Shown: one piece after another, positions 27,446 to 28,699 of the stretch
Numbering within the stretch: position 1 is the stretch's first letter
Layout: each line of letters opens with the position of its first letter
IMG/VR virus record: IMGVR_UViG_3300038738_000007
Location: 1 to 28,699 of that record
Source: a virus
Direction: 5' to 3' (one strand)
Length of the DNA: 28,699 nt
The notes under the pieces: model-generated
What the model was told of the DNA's origin: nothing
The model's database searches: none
What the model saw: the letters and a program-made list of their open reading frames with translations, nothing else
Translations under genes and position numbers: made by a program

Positions 27446-27691
27446 TCAGGCGGTTTGTGATTCATCTTTACCTTTACTAACCGAATTGTTTAGTTCAGGG
27501 CATAAAAAATCTCTAGGGTCAACACCCAAAGCCTCAGCAATAACTTGCAACCTATCCGTACTAATAGGAGAACGGCCTGTCGCTAGATAATGGTAGCCCA
27601 TTGGTGTAATACCCAGCCTCCTTGCCAAAAAGGCTTTTGGTACTCCTTTTTGGACCCTTATCTGCTCGATTCGCTCGTGTACTGGAATCAA
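27446..27691 (-). CDS. Cro-like XRE repressor, first gene of the leftward early operon
   Basis: An 81-residue XRE regulator. The helix-turn-helix occupies about residues 5-55 (IEQIRVQKGVPKAFLARRLG, then ITPMGYHYLATGRSPISTDR), and the tail is short and polar. The TTG start at 27691 lies 7 nt after AGAGGTGA. It is transcribed from the promoter at 27737-27765, and operator 1 (27710-27724) lies between that start point and the gene. It faces the CI-like gene, as Cro faces CI. It probably represses the same operators with other affinities. Confidence 0.85.
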   Translation of the reverse strand: MIPVHERIEQIRVQKGVPKAFLARRLGITPMGYHYLATGRSPISTDRLQVIAEALGVDPRDFLCPELNNSVSKGKDESQTA

Positions 27692-27709
27692 CTTTAATCA
27701 CCTCTCTTA

Positions 27710-27810
27710 TAAACGAATCGTTTACCTGATGACCTTATCTTAATCTAAACAATTCGTTTAGTCAACGTTTTTTATAAACTTTTTGTTTATGTTGTTAAAC
27801 GGTGCGTTTA
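27710..27810. promoter_or_regulatory. Operator region: four TAAAC-N5-GTTTA sites between Cro-like and CI-like genes
   Basis: Sites lie at 27710-27724 (middle GAATC), 27746-27760 (AATTC), 27775-27789 (TTTTT) and 27796-27810 (GGTGC), all exact TAAAC/GTTTA arms. The third and fourth overlap a weak rightward promoter (TTGTTT 27783-27788, 18 bp, TTTATA 27807-27812) in front of the CI-like gene. Centre-to-centre spacing is 36, 29 and 21 bp. Confidence 0.85.
27737..27765 (-). promoter_or_regulatory. Leftward early promoter with operator 2 in its spacer
   Basis: On the minus strand, TTGACT (27760-27765) and TAAGAT (27737-27742) are 17 bp apart. Operator 2 (27746-27760) fills the spacer, so a bound repressor would block polymerase. 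It drives the Cro-like gene and the early operon. Confidence 0.75.
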
Positions 27811-27845
27811 TACGTGATAAACTATAGTTCATGGAGGTGGTTACT

Positions 27846-28217
27846 TTGACTCTCGGCGAGAAATTAAAAAATCTTCGGGAACAGCGTGGTTGGACGCAAT
27901 CTCAAGCGGCTGAGAGAATTGGCATATCATCTCAGGTTGTATCTAATTACGAAAGGAACTATAGATCTCCGGACAAAGAGACCCTTTCGAGAATAGCCAA
28001 AGTTTACAACTGTTCACTCGATTGGCTTCTTGGTGTGACAGACAATCCAGACCGAAACGATGATTACTCCCCTTTCAACAAGAAGGACACATCACTTTCC
28101 GAATTTGAAAGCCTATTCTTCTACGAGCTGGACAAGCTGAGCGATGAAGATAAGCAGAAAGCATTAGAGCATGTTAGGTATTTGAGGTACTTGGCGGAGA
28201 AAGAGAATAAGAAATGA
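27846..28217 (+). CDS. CI-like XRE repressor (lysogeny maintenance)
   Basis: A 123-residue XRE repressor that should keep the early operon off. The DNA-binding domain is residues 1-60: LGEKLKNLREQRGWTQSQAA, then ERIGISSQVVSNYERNYRSP and DWLLGVTDNP, the familiar end of such domains. The C-terminal half (LSEFESLFFYELDKLSDEDK, then QKALEHVRYLRYLAEKE) is a short helical dimerisation part. There is no LexA-type self-cleaving domain, so induction is probably not by direct RecA cleavage. TTG at 27846 lies 5 nt after GGAGGTGG; the ATG at 27831 overlaps that ribosome site. It reads away from Cro. Confidence 0.87.
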   Translation: MTLGEKLKNLREQRGWTQSQAAERIGISSQVVSNYERNYRSPDKETLSRIAKVYNCSLDWLLGVTDNPDRNDDYSPFNKKDTSLSEFESLFFYELDKLSDEDKQKALEHVRYLRYLAEKENKK

Positions 28218-28222
28218 CAACG

Positions 28223-28254
28223 AGACACTCAGATTTGATGAGTGTCTTATTTTA
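28223..28254 (+). terminator. Intrinsic terminator after the CI-like gene
   Basis: AGACACTCA pairs with TGAGTGTCT (28223-28231 with 28239-28247), loop GATTTGA, followed by TTATTTTA. It separates the repressor gene from the next gene, which starts 16 bp later. Confidence 0.8.
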
Positions 28255-28269
28255 TGAGGAGACTGTTTT

Positions 28270-28662
28270 GTGGACAGAAAATGGCGGATTGAGCAGTTGA
28301 AGAACCAGATCACACGAAAGAATCAACCTACATACAGCGTACTCTTCCAAGAATGCCTGGTTGCGTTAGGTGAAGGAACGATTGTGCTTTCTAAAGAGAA
28401 AGGGCAAGAAATTTATGCTGCCTTGCAATCAGCTTATCCTTTCACAAGATGGGGAAGGATCGACTGGGATCAGATCGGTTGTTTTGAAGAGTTTGATTCG
28501 ATTGAGGCTGCAGTTAGTTATGTTGGCACTAGTCTAGGTAAAAGTAGTATTGATGTTTTTCTCCTCTGGGGATACGGTGACGATCCGGTTCTACAAACTG
28601 ACCTATCTAGAATTGTCCCTGCCTGTTTTTGGCAAGTAAGAAATGTAGCAAATGGCAATTAA
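28270..28662 (+). CDS. Possible CdiI-type immunity protein (or unknown), next to the repressor
   Basis: A 130-residue soluble protein. GTG at 28270 follows GAGGAG by 9 nt. The C-terminal third, SSIDVFLLWGYGDDPVLQTD followed by LSRIVPACFWQV, recalls the 'v.ilWdd..lPvl.tdl..v....' pattern of contact-dependent-inhibition immunity proteins. The resemblance is weak and by eye only. Its codons are AT-richer than the minus-strand genes, which suggests separate acquisition. It is expressed in the same direction as the repressor but behind a terminator. No toxin gene is visible in the window. Confidence 0.6.
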   Translation: MDRKWRIEQLKNQITRKNQPTYSVLFQECLVALGEGTIVLSKEKGQEIYAALQSAYPFTRWGRIDWDQIGCFEEFDSIEAAVSYVGTSLGKSSIDVFLLWGYGDDPVLQTDLSRIVPACFWQVRNVANGN

Positions 28663-28680
28663 AAATGTACCACTTGCCAA
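28629..28680. repeat. 9-bp inverted repeat at the end of the last gene
   Basis: TTGGCAAGT (28629-28637) and ACTTGCCAA (28672-28680), exact, with 34 bp between; the left arm lies inside the coding part. No T-run follows within the window, so it is not a typical terminator. It may be a binding site. Confidence 0.4.
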
Positions 28681-28699
28681 CCCCTAAATTATTTACCGT

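Overview
The window is most of a temperate, contractile-tailed (myovirus-type) prophage of the B. subtilis PBSX/skin family, in a moderate-GC member of the Bacillales. The head genes follow the skin order: TerS, TerL, portal, MuF-like, XkdF-like protease, capsid, then the YqbF, YqbG, YqbH, YqbI and YqbJ equivalents and the tail sheath. Shine-Dalgarno sites are strong and GTG/TTG starts are common, as in Firmicutes. GC looks near 50 percent by eye, which would suit Brevibacillus, Paenibacillus or Geobacillus relatives, but the genus is a guess.

Layout, read in transcription direction (almost everything is on the minus strand, right to left). (1) 27691-28699: the lysogeny switch. A CI-like repressor and a possible immunity-type gene face right and a Cro-like gene faces left, with four TAAAC-N5-GTTTA operators between them. 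One operator lies inside the spacer of the leftward early promoter. (2) 25282-27432: small early genes, including a helix-turn-helix protein. (3) 22941-25124: recombination module with Gam-like protein, ERF annealing protein and SSB. (4) 20006-22922: replication module with an initiator whose gene carries two triplets of 12-bp iterons next to an AT-rich stretch (probable origin), DnaB helicase and RusA resolvase. (5) 13692-20002: accessory genes, including a DndC-like sulfurtransferase, YopX, a MazG-like protein and several Cys-rich small proteins, interrupted by two genes on the opposite strand. (6) 13216-13602: an ArpU-type late regulator, ending in a terminator followed at once by six direct repeats of about 12 bp. 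These are proposed as the late control region. (7) 9583-12798: late leader genes, a wHTH protein, and a ParB-like/C5-methyltransferase pair. (8) 1-9446: packaging, head and connector genes up to the sheath gene, which is cut by the window edge.

The least ordinary feature is a set of short plus-strand units that run against the minus-strand operons, each with its own terminator. The best is a predicted RNA of about 104 nt (9481-9584) beside the terminase genes, with a near-consensus promoter (TTGAGA-N17-TAAAAT), a 10-bp stem closing over a 12-nt palindrome, a second hairpin and a strong intrinsic terminator. Others are a membrane-protein moron (15699-16013), a possible RNA at 25175-25235 and a very short one at 13644-13683. 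A second structured region is the leader at 12820-13020, which has four hairpins ending in a terminator in front of the first late gene and so suggests attenuation or antitermination. A 24-nt inverted repeat encloses a 162-bp element at 27093-27254.

Four small genes (49-55 codons) that are easily missed are reported at 19094-19249, 22941-23108, 25282-25431 and 25768-25917. No integrase, lysis genes, tRNA, CRISPR array or insertion sequence is visible. Integrase and the rest of the tail and lysis genes would lie outside the window. All functional calls come from reading motifs and gene order by eye; no database search was run.
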